DNA of 5,559 nt, from NCBI GenBank assembly GCA_035306625.1, contig DATGNS010000130.1:1-5559 (forward strand), given 5' to 3'. A program made the translations under genes and the position numbers. Shown piece by piece: positions 3,479-5,559 of the stretch (the stretch's first letter is position 1; each line of letters opens with the position of its first letter). Below the pieces are notes generated by a model. The model saw only the letters and a program-made list of their open reading frames with translations. It was not told the DNA's origin and made no database searches. The stretch comes from Serpens sp035306625 (GTDB lineage: Bacteria > Pseudomonadota > Gammaproteobacteria > Pseudomonadales > Pseudomonadaceae).

Positions 3479-5559
3479 ATGCAGTCCCTGCCCATCGATG
3501 CCGTATTGCCCGACCTGCGTGCCGCCCTGGCCAGCCGCGACGAAGCGGTACTGGAAGCGCCCCCCGGCGCCGGCAAGACCACCCGTGTGCCGCTGGCGCT
3601 GCTCGACGAGCCCTGGCTGGCCGGGCAGCGCATCCTCATGCTGGAACCGCGCCGGCTGGCCGCCCGCGCCGCCGCCGAACGGCTGGCCAGCGAACTGGGC
3701 GAGGCGGTCGGCGAGACCGTCGGCTACCGCATCCGCCTGGACAGCAAGGTGGGCCCGAACACCCGCATCGAGGTGGTCACCGAGGGCATCCTCACCCGCC
3801 GCCTGCAGGCCGATCCGGCGCTGGAGGGCGTCGGTCTGGTGATCTTCGACGAGTTCCACGAGCGCAGCCTGGACGCCGACCTGGCCCTGGCGCTGTGCCT
3901 GAACGGCCGCGAACTGCTGCGCGACACGCCGCTCAAGCTGCTGGTGATGTCCGCCACCCTGGAAGGCGAGCGCCTCAGCGCGCTGCTGGATGCCGCGCCG
4001 GTGGTGCGCAGCGAAGGGCGCATGTTCCCGGTGGAGATCCGCTGGGGCCGCCCCGGCCAGCCGGGCGAGTTCATCGAGCCGCGGGTGGTGTCCACCGTGC
4101 TGCAGGCGCTGGACGAGCAGCCCGGCAGCCAGCTGGTGTTCCTGCCCGGCCAGGCGGAGATCCGCCGCGTGCATGAACAGCTGGCCGAGCAGCTGGGCCG
4201 GCGCGAGGACATCCTGCTCTGCCCGCTGCATGGCGAGCTGGAACTGAACGCTCAGCGCGCCGCCATCGAGCCGGCGCCGGCGGGCAAGCGCAAGGTGGTG
4301 CTGGCGACCAACATCGCCGAGACCAGCCTGACCATCGACGGCGTGCGGGTGGTGATCGACGCCGGTCTGGTGCGGGTGCCCTGCTTCGACCCCGGCAGCG
4401 GCATGACCCGCCTGGCCACCCAGCGCATTTCCCGGGCCAGCGCCACCCAGCGCGCCGGTCGCGCCGGTCGCCTGGAACCGGGTGTGTGCTACCGGCTGTG
4501 GAGCGAGACCCAGCACGACCAGCTGAGCGCCCACGACAGCCCGGAAATCGTCCAGGCCGACCTGGCCGGGCTGGCCCTGCAGCTGGCGCGCTGGGGCGTC
4601 ACCCCGGACGAACTGAGCTGGCTGGATGCGCCGCCGGCGGCCGCCTATGCCCAGGCCCTCGACCTGCTGCGCCGCCTGGGCGCGCTGGATGCGCGGGGCG
4701 TGCTGACACCCCACGGTCAGGCGATGGCCGAGCTGCCGGCCCATCCGCGCATCGCCCACATGCTGCTGCGCGGCCAGGCCCTGGGCCTCGGCGAGCTGGC
4801 CTGCGAGCTGGCGGCGCTGCTGGGCGAGCGCGACATCCTGCGCGGCGCCGGCGCCGACCTGCACAGCCGCATGGCGCTGCTCTCCGGCGAGCTGAAGGGC
4901 GGCTCGCGGGGCGCGGTGCAGCGCATCCGCCAGCTGGCGCGCCAGTACCGCCAGCAGTTGCGCGCGCCGGCCAGCGAGGCGGTGGCCGACCCGCAGCATC
5001 CGCGCTGGCTCGGCGCGCTGCTGGCCTTCGCCTATCCGGACCGCATCGCCCGCCAGCGCCGCGCCGAGAGTGGCGACTACCGGCTGGCCAACGGCCGCGC
5101 CGCCCAGTTCGGCGAGGCGGACGCGCTGATGAAGCACGAATGGCTGGTGATCGCCGACCTGGGCAGCCGCCAGGGCCAGCGCGAGGAACGCATCTACCTG
5201 GCCGCCGATCTGGACCCCGCGCTGTTCGACTCGGTGCTGGCCGAACAGGTCAGCAGCCAGGAGGTGCTGGACTGGGACGAGCGCGAAGGCGTGCTGCGCG
5301 CCGAGCGCCAGCGCCGGGTCGGCGAGCTGGTGCTGGCCCGCGAGCCGCTGGCCGAGCTGGACGAGGCGGCGCGCACCCGCGCGCTGGTGGAGCTGGTGCG
5401 CCGCAAGGGCCTGGAACTGCTGCCCTGGACGCCGGAGCTGCGCCAGTGGCAGGCGCGCGTGGGGTTGCTGCGCCATCTGGATATTGAGCAGGGCAAGCCC
5501 AGCGAGTGGCCGGACGTATCCGACGCCGCGCTGCGGGCCACGCTGGAGGACTGGCTGGG
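3479..5559 (+). CDS. hrpB: ATP-dependent RNA helicase HrpB (3' end outside window)
   Basis: A DExH-box RNA helicase; 693 complete codons are open to the window edge, and the family is usually around 800-850 residues, so some C-terminal residues are missing. Motifs in order: Walker A APPGAGKTT (27-35), Walker B DEFH (124-127) within DEFHERS, SAT (158-160), motif V TNIAETSLTIDGV starting at 277, and motif VI QRAGRAGR (324-331). DEFH rather than DEAH is typical of HrpB. Two RecA-like domains span about 10-335, followed by the helical HA2-like region and the HrpB-specific C-terminal region. I checked the frame codon by codon and saw no stop or frameshift. The ATG at 3479 has GGAA 8 nt upstream and begins right before the QSLPIDAVLPDL motif expected at the N-terminus. 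Role in RNA metabolism is poorly defined; a Xanthomonas homologue affects adhesion and biofilm. It is unrelated to type III secretion hrp genes. Confidence 0.96.
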   Translation, partial: MQSLPIDAVLPDLRAALASRDEAVLEAPPGAGKTTRVPLALLDEPWLAGQRILMLEPRRLAARAAAERLASELGEAVGETVGYRIRLDSKVGPNTRIEVVTEGILTRRLQADPALEGVGLVIFDEFHERSLDADLALALCLNGRELLRDTPLKLLVMSATLEGERLSALLDAAPVVRSEGRMFPVEIRWGRPGQPGEFIEPRVVSTVLQALDEQPGSQLVFLPGQAEIRRVHEQLAEQLGRREDILLCPLHGELELNAQRAAIEPAPAGKRKVVLATNIAETSLTIDGVRVVIDAGLVRVPCFDPGSGMTRLATQRISRASATQRAGRAGRLEPGVCYRLWSETQHDQLSAHDSPEIVQADLAGLALQLARWGVTPDELSWLDAPPAAAYAQALDLLRRLGALDARGVLTPHGQAMAELPAHPRIAHMLLRGQALGLGELACELAALLGERDILRGAGADLHSRMALLSGELKGGSRGAVQRIRQLARQYRQQLRAPASEAVADPQHPRWLGALLAFAYPDRIARQRRAESGDYRLANGRAAQFGEADALMKHEWLVIADLGSRQGQREERIYLAADLDPALFDSVLAEQVSSQEVLDWDEREGVLRAERQRRVGELVLAREPLAELDEAARTRALVELVRRKGLELLPWTPELRQWQARVGLLRHLDIEQGKPSEWPDVSDAALRATLEDWL

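Noticed and set aside
3380..5476. Very long - strand open frame (698 codons) opposite hrpB
   Set aside because: hrpB on the + strand has every helicase motif. The antisense product is Gln/His/Ala/Gly/Arg-rich with no recognisable domain, as expected for a frame opposite GC-ending codons.

Overview
The window is a GC-rich, tightly packed stretch of chromosome from a gammaproteobacterium, most likely a Pseudomonas or close relative. This rests on the protein families, on the strongly GC-ending codons, and on gene order. As I remember it without a search, the order helicase HrpB / small lipoprotein / FieF-type cation exporter / Lrp-family regulator / DUF2788 protein / RluE matches the P. aeruginosa PA3961-PA3968 neighbourhood. 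I see no mobile element, CRISPR array, tRNA or rRNA.

Layout. Positions 1-60 hold the last codons of a + strand gene, probably a chemoreceptor. A 130-bp gap follows, with a long inverted repeat next to a -10 element, and leads into rluE (191-811, +), a 23S rRNA pseudouridine synthase. Converging on it are two - strand genes: a 70-residue, two-helix membrane protein (845-1057) and an Lrp/AsnC-family regulator (1112-1591). Next is a 335-bp region without a protein gene (1592-1926). Its left part has repeated TTGCGCAA boxes. Its right part has a -10-like element, about 190 bp of foldable sequence and a strong rho-independent terminator on the + strand, so it looks like an unannotated small RNA gene transcribed divergently from the regulator. 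On the - strand, a lipoprotein gene (2854-3273) and fieF (1927-2829) form an operon that ends against the small RNA terminator. Divergent from this operon, hrpB (3479 to the right edge) encodes a DExH RNA helicase whose last 100-150 or so residues lie outside the window.

The genes do not form one pathway. RluE and HrpB act on RNA, FieF exports divalent metal, and the Lrp-family protein probably controls itself and perhaps the divergent small RNA. The least ordinary part is 1592-1926, where a candidate operator array, a promoter-like element, a structured transcript and a terminator fall in a consistent order. The protein-coding regions are ordinary housekeeping genes; the long open frames opposite them are shadows caused by GC-rich codon use.
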